Shown here one piece after another: positions 10,437-19,525 of a stretch of 64,000 nucleotides of DNA. This stretch comes from Pelagicoccus enzymogenes (GTDB taxonomy: Bacteria; Verrucomicrobiota; Verrucomicrobiia; Opitutales; Opitutaceae). The stretch covers positions 62,001 to 126,000 of the forward strand of contig NZ_JACYFG010000035.1 of the NCBI RefSeq assembly GCF_014803405.1. Direction: 5' to 3'. A program made the position numbers and the translations under genes. The notes beneath the pieces are model-generated. The model was not told the origin of the DNA. It ran no database searches and saw only the letters and a list, made by a program, of their open reading frames with translations. Each line of letters begins with the position of its first letter. The stretch's first letter is position 1.

Positions 10437-11840
10437 CTACGATCCAGTCCTTGCCTCGAGTTCACGCAACACCGGTTTTCCCGCCTCATTGCGAGGGATC
10501 TCGTCGAGACGTATCCATTTTTTGGGCATCTTAAAATTGGATAATTCCTTCGCTACAAGATCTTGCAGCGTCTCTTGACCGATAGCCTCGTCCTGAGGCA
10601 CATAGGCAACCGCTAGCAACTCCCCCCACTCGCGGTCTGCCAGCCCAAAAGCGTATACGTCTTTCACCAAACCGGATCCTTCGAAGACAAGCTCTACCTC
10701 CCTCAGGTTCACTTTTTCACCTCCAGTGATAACGACTCGATCCGCCCTGCCCAGTACCGTCAAATGCCCTGCCGCATCCATTCGCCCGAGATCGCTCGTC
10801 AAAATTGAGAGGTTAGATTGCTTGGAACTGTCGCCCCAGTATCCACGAAACAGAGACAGACCGACCACCTTCACCAAACCGATCTCGCCTGCCGGCACCC
10901 TCTCGCTCGTAACTTCCTCGTTGACAATATCGATCCTTACATGCGGCAAAGCGCGGCCATGATGCAGCTCCCCTTTCAGAAAATATTCAGGAGCGAGGGT
11001 CGCAACCTGAGCTGCTGTCTCAGTCATACCATAGGTTGGGGCTAGAGGCAGGCGCAAGGACCTCGCCTTCTCCAGAAGCCCAATCGGAGCAGGTCCACCT
11101 CCAATAAAGATGGCGCGATAGGCTCGCAGGCGTTCCACATTGCTCTCGTCGCGCAACAGACGCTCCAATTGAGTTGCTACCAAAGAAAGGAATCGGTCCT
11201 CCCTGTTCTCCTTGAGCAGCAACTGATGCTCCCTCGCAAAAGTCTCCAAACGCCCGAAAACCACGCAACCCATAGTCAAGAGAGCGCGAACCAGCTGCAT
11301 AAATCCGCTGACATGATAGAGCGGAAGCACGCAGTGTCCCGCCATCTTGTTGCAAGCCACATGCTGTTGGAAGCCATAAGCGGCGGCGGCTAGGGTGCTC
11401 CAGTCGTGGATCGCGAAACGAATACGTCCCGAAGTCCCTCCGGTTGGAATCATCACCCGCAATGGATTCGCCCCCATAACTACCGAATCCGGGGAGCGTG
11501 GACCTCCCGTTTGGCGGCAAGAAAAAGCGCCGGCATCCTGGTCAGCGATTTCGAAATGCGTTTCCGCCAATCGGCGGGCTGTATCCAGTTCTACCCTACC
11601 CCAAGTAGGATTGTAAAGAAAGAGGTCTACTTCCTCTCGAGCGAAGGCAAGGAACAATGCTGCGAAACTCAGGGGGTGCGTTGCGGTGATCGCGACCCGT
11701 TTCCGCCCATCACCGCTTCCTCTGACTCGATCCGCCAAATCGTGCGCAGACTGAAAAACGGGATCCCAAACTCCCTCAAATTGAGGAAATAAACCGCCGT
11801 GCGATTCAAAATCAAAGAGTCTATCTAGGTCAGGTTCCAC
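10437..11840 (-). CDS. menE: o-succinylbenzoate-CoA ligase (MenE-like AMP-binding enzyme)
   Basis: An AMP-forming acyl-CoA ligase of about 467 residues. Core motifs are the P-loop [15 protein letters not shown], the [10 protein letters not shown] motif A5, the [31 protein letters not shown] block (A7-A8 hinge, described by position, residues about 346-377) and the C-terminal lysine region NEAGKP. With menC directly upstream and overlapping by 16 bases, the natural assignment is activation of o-succinylbenzoate with CoA in menaquinone synthesis. The start is a GTG at 11840; no ATG is available nearby. The rest of the men pathway is not in the window. Confidence 0.85.
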   Translation of the reverse strand: MEPDLDRLFDFESHGGLFPQFEGVWDPVFQSAHDLADRVRGSGDGRKRVAITATHPLSFAALFLAFAREEVDLFLYNPTWGRVELDTARRLAETHFEIADQDAGAFSCRQTGGPRSPDSVVMGANPLRVMIPTGGTSGRIRFAIHDWSTLAAAAYGFQQHVACNKMAGHCVLPLYHVSGFMQLVRALLTMGCVVFGRLETFAREHQLLLKENREDRFLSLVATQLERLLRDESNVERLRAYRAIFIGGGPAPIGLLEKARSLRLPLAPTYGMTETAAQVATLAPEYFLKGELHHGRALPHVRIDIVNEEVTSERVPAGEIGLVKVVGLSLFRGYWGDSSKQSNLSILTSDLGRMDAAGHLTVLGRADRVVITGGEKVNLREVELVFEGSGLVKDVYAFGLADREWGELLAVAYVPQDEAIGQETLQDLVAKELSNFKMPKKWIRLDEIPRNEAGKPVLRELEARTGS

Positions 11841-12823
11841 AGGCTTTCGAAGCTACCGCTACTTGGTAAGCCACCATTCTGCAAGAATGGACCCAGCTCC
11901 AAACCGATATTCCTGTCCGCAAATAAGCGCTCCACGCCAAATCCAAGCGCCCGCTCCAATCCTTTTTGGCGGATCGCAAACTCAATCGCGTTAGCGGCCC
12001 CCACCATGGTCTCCAGCGAAGATGAGAAAACGCAATCGCTCGCCTCGCCCTGCAGCTCCGCTTCCAAATCGCTGAGCCGACCGCACAAGGACGGCTTGAT
12101 CACGTACAAGCCTTCCCACTGCTCGTCGCGCCAACGTTTCAAGTCATCGACCGAAGCCACCGACTCGTCCAAGGCCAAAGCGGTGGGAAAGTCCCCCGCC
12201 AAGCGGCGCATCTCCCTCTCCTCTCCTCGGGGCAGGACTTGTTCGATGAACTCGACCGGCAACTCAGCCGTTCGCTCCAGCCAGGCAGCCGCCGTCCGGT
12301 AATCCAGCATCCCGTTGGCATCAAGACGGATCCCGACCTTCCCATCGCTGGCATCCACCACTCGATCGAGGGCCTTCAACTCATCCAGCAAAGCCCCCTT
12401 GCCAATCTTGAACTTGAGGCACTGGTAGTGCAGCGAGAGCTTTTCCTCGATCTCCGCGAGATTGTTGATGTCGGACACGAGACCACAAACGGGCCTCGGC
12501 TTCGCCAGTTCGGTCCAATGCCCCTCACGCGCGATCATGTCCAACGCCGACTCCATCGCCCAAGAAAAGCACGGGTAGCCGCCGAGCTCCGCCAGCGCTT
12601 GCTCTACCTCCACCTTTTCCTGCAGAGACTCCGCTACGCCGAGCGCCGATGCGAAGCTTTCGGTGCCGAAGCTAGGGATCGGAGCGACCTCGCCAAAGCC
12701 GACTCGCCCATCGCCGTCCTCCATCCGAATCAGAATCCCCTCTCGCGTGGCGAAACGTTCCTTCGCATTGGAGAAATCCCCCGCGAAACGGCGGCGATAA
12801 GCCTTGTATTGGAAGCGATGCAT
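11825..12823 (-). CDS. menC: o-succinylbenzoate synthase (enolase superfamily)
   Basis: An enolase-superfamily enzyme of about 332 residues that dehydrates SHCHC to o-succinylbenzoate in menaquinone synthesis. CLKFKIGKG carries the KxK motif (proton-relay lysines), GIRLDANG supplies the first metal ligand, VEFIEQVLPRGEE the second and LALDESVAS the third. VIKPSLCG carries the C-terminal catalytic lysine. The start at 12823 (MHRFQYKAYRRRFAG) is chosen because it matches the usual beginning of the capping domain; a longer frame to 12961 reads into the guaB promoter region. The gene is divergent from guaB and overlaps menE at its end. Confidence 0.85.
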   Translation of the reverse strand: MHRFQYKAYRRRFAGDFSNAKERFATREGILIRMEDGDGRVGFGEVAPIPSFGTESFASALGVAESLQEKVEVEQALAELGGYPCFSWAMESALDMIAREGHWTELAKPRPVCGLVSDINNLAEIEEKLSLHYQCLKFKIGKGALLDELKALDRVVDASDGKVGIRLDANGMLDYRTAAAWLERTAELPVEFIEQVLPRGEEREMRRLAGDFPTALALDESVASVDDLKRWRDEQWEGLYVIKPSLCGRLSDLEAELQGEASDCVFSSSLETMVGAANAIEFAIRQKGLERALGFGVERLFADRNIGLELGPFLQNGGLPSSGSFESLWNLT

Positions 12824-12923
12824 TGGCCCGCGAATTAAGGAGGCTCCTTGTCGCAGAGCAAAATTTTTCAGATATCTAAGCCAAAATTCTTGATTCCAAA
12901 GAACCCTCTCCCTAATCCGGACT

Positions 12924-14492
12924 ATGGCCAGCCTGAGTGCAAACGACTTCAACGAGGACAAATACTATCTCGGCAGCGACGACTTCTTCACCGCGCAAAG
13001 AGATAACGCCCTGACATACGACGACGTGTCGTTGGCGACCAACTACACGGAGATCCTGCCGAGGAACGCTTCTCTAGCAACCTCGCTCTCCGACCGCCTG
13101 AAGCTCAACCTGCCGATCATTTCCTCGGATATGGATACGGTGACCGAGTACCAGATGGCGATCCACATGGCGCTATCGGGTGGCATGGGCCTCATCCACT
13201 ACAACATGCCCTATCGGGAACAGGTTTCGCAGGTGACGCGAGTGAAGTACCATATCAACGGTCTCCTTCCCAATCCGATCACCATCCCCATCCACCTGCA
13301 AATCGGAGACGTGCTCGCTCTAATCGAGGAAAAGGGCTACAAGTTCCGCACCTTCCCAGTCGTGGACGAAAACGGGCGCCTCGCCGGACTGTTGAGCAGC
13401 CGGGTCGTCAAGGACCGCTACAGCCACCTCTCCGTGAAGGAGGCCATGGATTCAATCGAGCAGGTTCACACCATGAACCAAAAGGACGTGCTGCACGATC
13501 CTATCAAAGTCGCCGACTCATTCTTCAGCAAGCACATCGGCATCAACAAGCTTCTCGTCGTCGACGACGACCGCTTCCTCAAGGGCATCGTCTCCCTATC
13601 CGACATCGAACGCATCAACGCGGAGTCCCAGTCAGTCCTCAAGCCAGCCCGCGACTCGGACTTCCGACTCGTCGTTGGCGCCGCAATCTCGGCCATCCGC
13701 AAGCCGGACGGCACCCTCGATCACGACGCCATCGCCGAGCATGTCGGTAACTTGGTCGCCGAAAAGGTCGACGCAGTCGCCGTTTCCACCGCTCATGGCC
13801 ATTCCGCCGGCGTCGGCGAGACTGTGAAGTTCGTTCGGGAGCAATTCCCCGAGCTGACCATCATAGCCGGCAACGTCACCTCCGCCAGCGGAGTCGAATA
13901 CCTCGCCGACTGCGGAGCGAACGCCATCAAGATTGGCCAAGGTCCCGGCTCAATTTGCACCACCCGTATCGTAGCTGGGGTCGGCATACCGCAGCTCACC
14001 GCCCTTTACGTGGCCGCTCAAGGAGCCAAGAAGAAAGGGGTCCGCATCATCGCAGACGGTGGCATCACAAAATCTGGCGACATGGTCAAGGCCCTCACCC
14101 TCGCTGACTCCGTTATGCTCGGAGGCATGCTCGCCGGCTGCCGCGAAGCTCCCGGCGAACTGATTGAGATCAATGGCAAGCTCTACAAGAGCTACCGTGG
14201 AATGGGAAGTCTCAGCGCCATGGAAAAAGGCTCCGCTTCACGCTACGGCCAAGACAAGAGGGACACCACCCGCAAGCTTACCGCCGAGGGCATCGAAGGC
14301 ATGAAGGAAGTACAAGGCACGGTCGCCGAGACCTTGGCGCCGCTGGCTGGCGGCATCCAAGCCGGCATGGGCTACCTCGGCGCCGCTACGATCCCCGAAC
14401 TCAAAACCAAGGCCCGCTTCGTCCGCATCTCTGGAGCCGGCATGATCGAGTCAGCGCCCCACGACGTGATCGAGGTCTCCAAGCGCGGCTGA
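12924..14492 (+). CDS. guaB: Inosine-5'-monophosphate dehydrogenase
   Basis: A full-length 522-residue IMP dehydrogenase, catalysing the NAD-dependent oxidation of IMP to XMP, the committed step of GMP synthesis. LTYDDVSL and [12 protein letters not shown] mark the first part of the barrel. Two CBS domains follow between about residues 120 and 240. The active-site loop [15 protein letters not shown] holds the catalytic cysteine near residue 345. [12 protein letters not shown], the phosphate-binding site, and a flap with [10 protein letters not shown] follow. The gene is monocistronic, divergent from menC, and ends at a strong terminator. Confidence 0.97.
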   Translation: MASLSANDFNEDKYYLGSDDFFTAQRDNALTYDDVSLATNYTEILPRNASLATSLSDRLKLNLPIISSDMDTVTEYQMAIHMALSGGMGLIHYNMPYREQVSQVTRVKYHINGLLPNPITIPIHLQIGDVLALIEEKGYKFRTFPVVDENGRLAGLLSSRVVKDRYSHLSVKEAMDSIEQVHTMNQKDVLHDPIKVADSFFSKHIGINKLLVVDDDRFLKGIVSLSDIERINAESQSVLKPARDSDFRLVVGAAISAIRKPDGTLDHDAIAEHVGNLVAEKVDAVAVSTAHGHSAGVGETVKFVREQFPELTIIAGNVTSASGVEYLADCGANAIKIGQGPGSICTTRIVAGVGIPQLTALYVAAQGAKKKGVRIIADGGITKSGDMVKALTLADSVMLGGMLAGCREAPGELIEINGKLYKSYRGMGSLSAMEKGSASRYGQDKRDTTRKLTAEGIEGMKEVQGTVAETLAPLAGGIQAGMGYLGAATIPELKTKARFVRISGAGMIESAPHDVIEVSKRG

Positions 14493-14517
14493 AACCAATT
14501 ACCTACCCCGAAAAATA

Positions 14518-14550
14518 AAGCGGCGATCCCAATCAGGATCGCCGCTTTTC
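14518..14550 (+). terminator. Bidirectional terminator after guaB
   Basis: The near-perfect stem AAGCGGCGATCC / GGATCGCCGCTT with a short loop is followed by TTTTCGTTT on the plus strand. On the minus strand it is followed by TTTATTTTT, so it can also serve the opposite gene that ends at 14574. Confidence 0.92.
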
Positions 14551-14573
14551 GTTTAAATTCATCTTCCGTCTCG

Positions 14574-14945
14574 CTAGGACCGCTCCCGGTACTTGGCCGA
14601 GCTTGGATCGGCTTTGGGAACCTTCGAGCGAAAGACTTCGCTCCAGACGGAGTACATCACCCAGATTCCGAAGACGCAGGGCGCCAGCGTGATCAATCCA
14701 TGCGTGAAATCCGTAGGCCGAATGAACTCAAGCACAGTCGGAATCGTCAGGAAGAACGCGAAGCGCTTGCACGACAAAGCCTTCCGAGCCAAGCGCTCGG
14801 GAGATCCCTGAACGTCGACCAGCTTCAAGTCAGGCTTCAAACGCTTGGCCACATGCTTGAAGTAGCGACCGTAGAAAAGCGCATAGAAAATCCATACTGA
14901 ACCCCATATCCAGCTGGAATCGGTGATGCCGTTCGTTTCGTTCAT
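14574..14945 (-). CDS. Small membrane protein of unknown function
   Basis: The protein has 123 residues and about three predicted membrane segments: residues 12-28 (WIWGSVWIFYALFYG), about 62-75 (FAFFLTIPTVLEF) and about 84-102 (LITLAPCVFGIWVMYSVW). A positively charged loop containing HVAKRLKP lies between the first two. I do not recognise a family. The ATG at 14945 is the only good start. It converges with guaB across a shared terminator and is divergent from pyrE. It is probably a real gene because of its hydrophobic pattern and consistent codon use, but nothing more can be said about its role. Confidence 0.65.
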   Translation of the reverse strand: MNETNGITDSSWIWGSVWIFYALFYGRYFKHVAKRLKPDLKLVDVQGSPERLARKALSCKRFAFFLTIPTVLEFIRPTDFTHGLITLAPCVFGIWVMYSVWSEVFRSKVPKADPSSAKYRERS

Positions 14946-15126
14946 GATTGATAAGTAGTTTGATTTGCAGTGCGCATCGACTTTGTCAGGCGCCCAAGGA
15001 ATAGATCGGCTTAAGCTCTAAGAACCTGAGGTCCCACCTTTGTTCCGCCTTCCTCAAACAACTGCCGCGAGACAAAAGGGTCCTTTTTTGCTGGAGTGCG
15101 CCTTTCCCGCTCTACAATTTCCCGCC

Positions 15127-15696
15127 ATGCAATCCACGCAGGACGAAGTTCTAGATATTTTCAAACGTACCAAAGCGCTACTCGAAGGTCATTTCATCCT
15201 ACGCTCCGGCCTTCGCAGCCAGTACTTCTTTCAGTGCGCCCAGGTGTGCCAGTACATCGGAGAAGTCACTCGCCTCATCGAGCTGCTCAAGCCGAAGCTC
15301 GACGCCGTTGAATTCGACACCGTGCTCGCACCCGCAATGGGAGGGCTCGTCGTAGGACAGGAAGTCGCGCGACAGTTCGACAAGCGCTACATATTCGTGG
15401 AAAAGGTGGACGACAAGCTAGCCCTGCGTCGCGGATTCAAGATAGCCGAGGGAGAACGCATCCTGATCGTCGAAGACGTCGTCACACGCGGCGGACGGGT
15501 GAACGAAGCGGTCGAAATCGTGAAGCAAAATGGCGGTGTGGTTGCCGGCATCGGCGTTCTGGTCGACCGCAGCCAAGGCAAGGTCAGCTTCGAAGCTCCC
15601 CTGCACTCCTTGCTGGAGATGGGATTTCCCACCTACGATCCGGAAAACCTACCGGACCACCTCAAGGATATCCCGGCGATCAAGCCTGGCAGCTAG
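15127..15696 (+). CDS. pyrE: Orotate phosphoribosyltransferase
   Basis: A 189-residue type I phosphoribosyltransferase, forming OMP from orotate and PRPP in pyrimidine synthesis. GHFILRSGLRSQYFFQC is the substrate-side N-terminal segment, VDDKLALRRGF is a flexible loop with catalytic Lys/Arg, and ILIVEDVVTRGG is the PRPP-binding motif. The start at 15127 (MQSTQDEVLDIF) is preferred over a frame starting at 15040, because the extra 29 residues have no counterpart in the family. The gene stands alone and ends before an intrinsic terminator. Confidence 0.94.
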   Translation: MQSTQDEVLDIFKRTKALLEGHFILRSGLRSQYFFQCAQVCQYIGEVTRLIELLKPKLDAVEFDTVLAPAMGGLVVGQEVARQFDKRYIFVEKVDDKLALRRGFKIAEGERILIVEDVVTRGGRVNEAVEIVKQNGGVVAGIGVLVDRSQGKVSFEAPLHSLLEMGFPTYDPENLPDHLKDIPAIKPGS

Positions 15697-15772
15697 CGGT
15701 GGACTGAGGACACACGCTGTGCGAGCAGCGATTTTGTGGCGAGGTTTGCAAGACAACGTCGCCGAAACCAGA

Positions 15773-15802
15773 AAGGCCCAACGCTGAGCGTCGGGCCTTT
15801 TT
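15773..15802 (+). terminator. Terminator after pyrE
   Basis: The stem AAGGCCC-A-ACGCT / AGCGT-C-GGGCCTT is followed by TTTTT. It lies about 75 bases after the pyrE stop and separates it from the convergent vWA operon. Confidence 0.9.
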
Positions 15803-15823
15803 CCTATACGAAATGAAAGGACG

Positions 15824-16924
15824 CTAGGGGAAGCGGATGATCACGCCTCCTCCCCTGGAAGGCGGCGGTGGCGGAGGCAATGGATAGCGGTCCGACTCGT
15901 TGCGATCGATGTGATCGAGGTTGTCTCGGTTCATGCCGATGAAGGCTCCACCGTGCTCGTAGGTCAGGTCATGCATCAACTTGGCGAATTTGACTCCTGA
16001 GTTCTGCAGAATCATGGCCCCGTTATGAATGACGTTCGGAAATCCGATCGCGTTGATCCGAGCGATCCGATTTCCGTCCTTGTCCTTATTGAGCTTGCGG
16101 ATCTCCTGCAAAACCGGTTCCGGCTTGCCCGTAAACTCGTCGCCAAAAACATACACTCCGAAGTGAAACTCCTCCACGTTCGGATCGTAGAGGGTTCGTA
16201 TCGCCCGCCGTATTCCAGGCACCGGGTTACTCTCGCTTTCGTATGGGTAAAGCAGCACCTGACGCACCATCGCTTCACGCATTTCAGGCGAATCTTGCAG
16301 CCACTTTCCGCCCATGCGCGACCCCATGATGAAGTGGCCGCTCGCATCTAAAAGCTGGATGCCTTTCACCTCCGGATAAGACAAGACCACCTCCTCGAAC
16401 TTACGCACCACGTGAGGATTGATTCGGTTCGTGCTGCTTTCGCGCATGCTACCGGAGGTATCGATGACGAATGCGATGTAGTTGCTTTCGACCGGCACGC
16501 CTATCGGCATGGGCTTGATTACCTTTTGCTCGATTTCCGGCTCCGTCTGGAAGGCAGCGAGCTCCTCCTTGATCGACTCCAGATCCGTGATGAACAGCTC
16601 CTTGGCCTTTTCCTTGTCGCTGATCTGCTGCCGCAGCTTAGCGATAAGCGCTTCCAAGGTATTCCGCTCCGCGTCCTTCTTCTTGCGCTTGGTCTTCTGC
16701 AGGTCCAAGTGCACATCCAGCTCGTCCTTCCGAATCTGGTAGTCGGCTAGCATCAGTTGCTTCTGCATTACCGTGTTCTCCAGGACCCGCTGCAGCTTCA
16801 CGATCTCCGTCGCTTGCACGCCCATGGATACGATAAAGAGCAAGATGATCGCCCCGAAACCGCAACAAATGCAGTCTAGGAACGACAAGCTGAACGCCTC
16901 TGCCTTGCGCGTGCGACGACTCAT
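15824..16924 (-). CDS. Membrane-anchored vWA protein with ExbD/MotB-like N-terminus (canonical MIDAS)
   Basis: The protein has 366 residues. After a short basic cytoplasmic start, AFSLSFLDCICCGFGA begins a membrane helix that continues to about residue 35. The Phe-Leu-Asp at its start lines up with the F-I-D of ExbD (TPFIDVML...), whose Asp carries protons, which is an inference from alignment by eye. A long coiled coil follows (about residues 40-130), then a von Willebrand A domain with the canonical metal site motif FVIDTSGSM (near residue 160). A short proline-rich tail ends the protein. The ATG at 16924 overlaps the TGA of the preceding gene (ATGA), implying translational coupling. It is the last gene of the four-gene operon. 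Predicted topology puts the vWA domain in the periplasm. Confidence 0.8.
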   Translation of the reverse strand: MSRRTRKAEAFSLSFLDCICCGFGAIILLFIVSMGVQATEIVKLQRVLENTVMQKQLMLADYQIRKDELDVHLDLQKTKRKKKDAERNTLEALIAKLRQQISDKEKAKELFITDLESIKEELAAFQTEPEIEQKVIKPMPIGVPVESNYIAFVIDTSGSMRESSTNRINPHVVRKFEEVVLSYPEVKGIQLLDASGHFIMGSRMGGKWLQDSPEMREAMVRQVLLYPYESESNPVPGIRRAIRTLYDPNVEEFHFGVYVFGDEFTGKPEPVLQEIRKLNKDKDGNRIARINAIGFPNVIHNGAMILQNSGVKFAKLMHDLTYEHGGAFIGMNRDNLDHIDRNESDRYPLPPPPPPSRGGGVIIRFP

Positions 16925-17985
16925 ATGTCTGGCCACCCCTCCGAAGGACTGATCATCGAGCCACCGCTCGAATTGGCGAGACGCCAAAAGTGCACTGCCG
17001 AGCCGGGATCCGGCATCAGCGGGTACATGATCGTGTTTACCGGCAAATCGATATCCAAGGCATTCTGCGCCATGCGCAGCATCGCCACGCGATCGTCGTA
17101 CATCACCTGGCTGCTACCCGCATAAGAGTCAGCCAAAGTCGGAAGCCCATCGCAAATCAGCACCAAGCGATCCGGCTCGATCGGGAGTTCGTTGACGATG
17201 GCAAACGCCTTCTCGAGGTTGGCGCCCCCTTCCGGAGTGATGTCGTCGATGGCATTGAGCACCTCCACGGTCAGGTTGTTGTCCATAGGGTCGAACCAAT
17301 CCCGGCCGAAGCCAACTTCCAGCGGTATGAGCTCCTTGTTGTAGAAGATGATCTTGTAGTTAGACCCTTCCTTCAAATTGGCAATGAGCCAACGCAAAGC
17401 CAGCTTCACCCGTTTCCACTTGGGAGCGTTACGGCGTTCCTTTTCGCTTTTCTCAGCGAATTCCGTGGCCTCCACAATCGTGTCGGCCGTCATACCGGCC
17501 GAAGCCTCCACGAGGAACAGGACTTGGTCGCCTAGAATGTCGAAACCGGTCAAGTACTGGCGACGGTCAGGATTGGGAATCGGGATCGGCGCCTTCTCCT
17601 CCTGCTTCGGCATGTTCTCCTTGTCGTCGATTAGCTTTCCTAGCTCTTCCTCGATTGCCGCAAGCTGAGCGAGCAGCAACTTGAGCATCTCATCCAGCTC
17701 GGTGTGGCGCTTCTTGGTCTCGTCGAGACGCGCCCCGCTGTCCTCGGCTCGCTTGGTTTCGAAGGCCAAGGTCAGCTTCTTGTCCTCTATCTCCTTGTCG
17801 TTCTTGGCGATTTCATCCTCCATCTCGCCGATAATTTCCATGATCGCCGCCTGAAGGTCGTCCATTTCCTCTGCTTTGCGACTCGCAGTCAGCACGAACA
17901 ACAAGAGCACCGCCCCGAAACCGCAGCAAATGCAGTCTAGGAAGGAAAGGCTGAAAACCTCGGTCTCTTTTCTCTTACGCCTCAT
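16921..17985 (-). CDS. Membrane-anchored vWA-like protein with ExbD/MotB-like N-terminus (degenerate MIDAS)
   Basis: The protein has 354 residues and the same architecture as its downstream neighbour: a basic start, VFSLSFLDCICCGFGA and a membrane helix, a coiled coil to about residue 125, then a vWA-like fold starting at FDILGDQVLFLVEASAG. The metal-site pattern DxSxS is replaced by E-A-S-A-G, so metal binding is doubtful. Later vWA landmarks remain, including TPEGGANLEKAF (the expected threonine/glycine loop) and RLVLICDGLPT (the position of the conserved Asp). The two N-terminal segments are nearly identical while the vWA parts are divergent, so they are paralogues that probably form a heterodimer. 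Confidence 0.78.
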   Translation of the reverse strand: MRRKRKETEVFSLSFLDCICCGFGAVLLLFVLTASRKAEEMDDLQAAIMEIIGEMEDEIAKNDKEIEDKKLTLAFETKRAEDSGARLDETKKRHTELDEMLKLLLAQLAAIEEELGKLIDDKENMPKQEEKAPIPIPNPDRRQYLTGFDILGDQVLFLVEASAGMTADTIVEATEFAEKSEKERRNAPKWKRVKLALRWLIANLKEGSNYKIIFYNKELIPLEVGFGRDWFDPMDNNLTVEVLNAIDDITPEGGANLEKAFAIVNELPIEPDRLVLICDGLPTLADSYAGSSQVMYDDRVAMLRMAQNALDIDLPVNTIMYPLMPDPGSAVHFWRLANSSGGSMISPSEGWPDI

Positions 17986-18008
17986 AGGTTAGCAGCATTC
18001 GTCACGAC

Positions 18009-19490
18009 TTACTGGATACAGTGAATAAGCAGCAACTGCTTGCGTCGCCCGGGCAGGGCCACTTCGAACGAGTCGCCAGCCCGCAGGCTGGAGGTGGAGA
18101 CCGATTCGATAATCGTACTCTTCGACTCCGACAAGATCCAGCGGTCCTCCTCGAACTTCAAGCGGCAGAGCTCCGCTGGGGCGGGCGTGAGGTCCCTTTC
18201 CACTACCAGGTGAAAGTCCTCCGATTCTCCAAAACCGATGATGAAATCCCCCGTACCCAGCTCATAGGCTAAGCCGTCGCAAACGATATGCGTAGGATTC
18301 AAGGACTTGCCCTGCTTGACCAAACGGATAGCGCCCACTGGGACGCGCGGGTGGAACTCGCCGGTATCACCCTCTTGGGGAACATCCAAATTGATTCCAG
18401 TTTCGACACGCACGTCCTCGATGCTCTCCGGCAGCTCCCAAGTCTTGCCGAGATTGGCCGCCCCGAAGGCGGCGCTTTCGGCCGGCAGTTGCTTCACGAC
18501 TCCAACGCCTTGAGCCACGATCGCTTCTTTAAGTCCTTGGATCGCAGCGGCACGCTCGGAGAGAATGACCTGCACCGGCCTGTCGCCATCGCCATAGTCG
18601 TTGATGGCTCGCAACAGAATTTGCGTGAGAACCTTAACGTAAGGAGCGAGGTCCAGAGCCGCCAAATCGCGAGTCACCGTCATCTGGCGAGATTTCTCAC
18701 GCGTCGAAACCTCCAAGCTCGCCTCTCCAGACTTGCCGAGATGGAAAAGCATCTCACGCGTCTGAGCGTGGAAGGCCTGCTCGATCTTGCGGTCCTCCGT
18801 GACGTCGAAGGATGTCTGCTTCAGAAAGCGACTGGCCAACGCGTTGGCGAAGCGCTCCTGCATCGAGTGGAAACCGTTTTGCGGTTGTCGCGAGAAGTAG
18901 ACGCGCTCCAAACCGAAACGCTTGTTAAAAACAGTGATATGGGTCGCGTGCAGCAGCAAGTCCAAGTGGAAGAGGCGCTCTCCTTCAGCGACTCCCCACA
19001 GCCCTTCGCTGTAAAGCGAGGCCGCCGCCATGTCTACGACACCCACCACTGGAATCTTCAGGTCGTTAAGAATGCCCAGAAGTATACCGATGCGTTGCTC
19101 GGAAATCTCGTTCTGCTCGAGATAGTGTCCCGGTACCGCGATGACTACTCGCTCGACGTTCTCGACCTCCCTCCTTAGGCGCGCCACCAGTTCCGACAGG
19201 AATTTGTAGGCGATCTGCGAATACGCGATGCGCGATTGTCGGCCTTCGAAATTCGTCGTTTGCAGGGAGAGTTCGTCGATGAACGACGAATTCACGCGAC
19301 GGGGAAAAACCTGCCCCAGCTCTTGGGCTTCGGTACCGAACACCAATGCGTCGGAATTGGACCCCGAAAACGCGTAAGCGGGCAAACGCTCCGTTTCGCT
19401 GTCTAGCTGAATAGTGCGCGAGGAGCCGTCATCATTAATCACGACGCCGTGCACTCCGACGTCACTCAGCTCAATACCTAGGGTTGCCAT
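18009..19490 (-). CDS. Hsp70/actin-fold ATPase-like protein
   Basis: The protein has 493 residues. It starts MATLGIELSDVGVHGVV, in the place of the phosphate-1 loop of the Hsp70/actin ATPase superfamily. VVIAVPGHY and a VVGVVDMAAASLYSEG block correspond to the Hsp70 segments VPAYF and 'EPTAAALAYG'. A C-terminal part of about 120 residues looks beta-rich and is not an Hsp70 substrate-binding domain. The start at 19490 was chosen because the longer reading to 19820 overlaps the preceding gene and has low-complexity, shadow-like sequence. It lies between the ExbB/MotA-like gene (35-bp gap) and the vWA genes (23-bp gap). I infer a cytoplasmic ATPase that regulates or assembles the membrane complex. 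Confidence 0.72.
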   Translation of the reverse strand: MATLGIELSDVGVHGVVINDDGSSRTIQLDSETERLPAYAFSGSNSDALVFGTEAQELGQVFPRRVNSSFIDELSLQTTNFEGRQSRIAYSQIAYKFLSELVARLRREVENVERVVIAVPGHYLEQNEISEQRIGILLGILNDLKIPVVGVVDMAAASLYSEGLWGVAEGERLFHLDLLLHATHITVFNKRFGLERVYFSRQPQNGFHSMQERFANALASRFLKQTSFDVTEDRKIEQAFHAQTREMLFHLGKSGEASLEVSTREKSRQMTVTRDLAALDLAPYVKVLTQILLRAINDYGDGDRPVQVILSERAAAIQGLKEAIVAQGVGVVKQLPAESAAFGAANLGKTWELPESIEDVRVETGINLDVPQEGDTGEFHPRVPVGAIRLVKQGKSLNPTHIVCDGLAYELGTGDFIIGFGESEDFHLVVERDLTPAPAELCRLKFEEDRWILSESKSTIIESVSTSSLRAGDSFEVALPGRRKQLLLIHCIQ

Positions 19491-19525
19491 ACGTTGGGAA
19501 TAAATTGCGGGTTGCTGGGGCTCGA

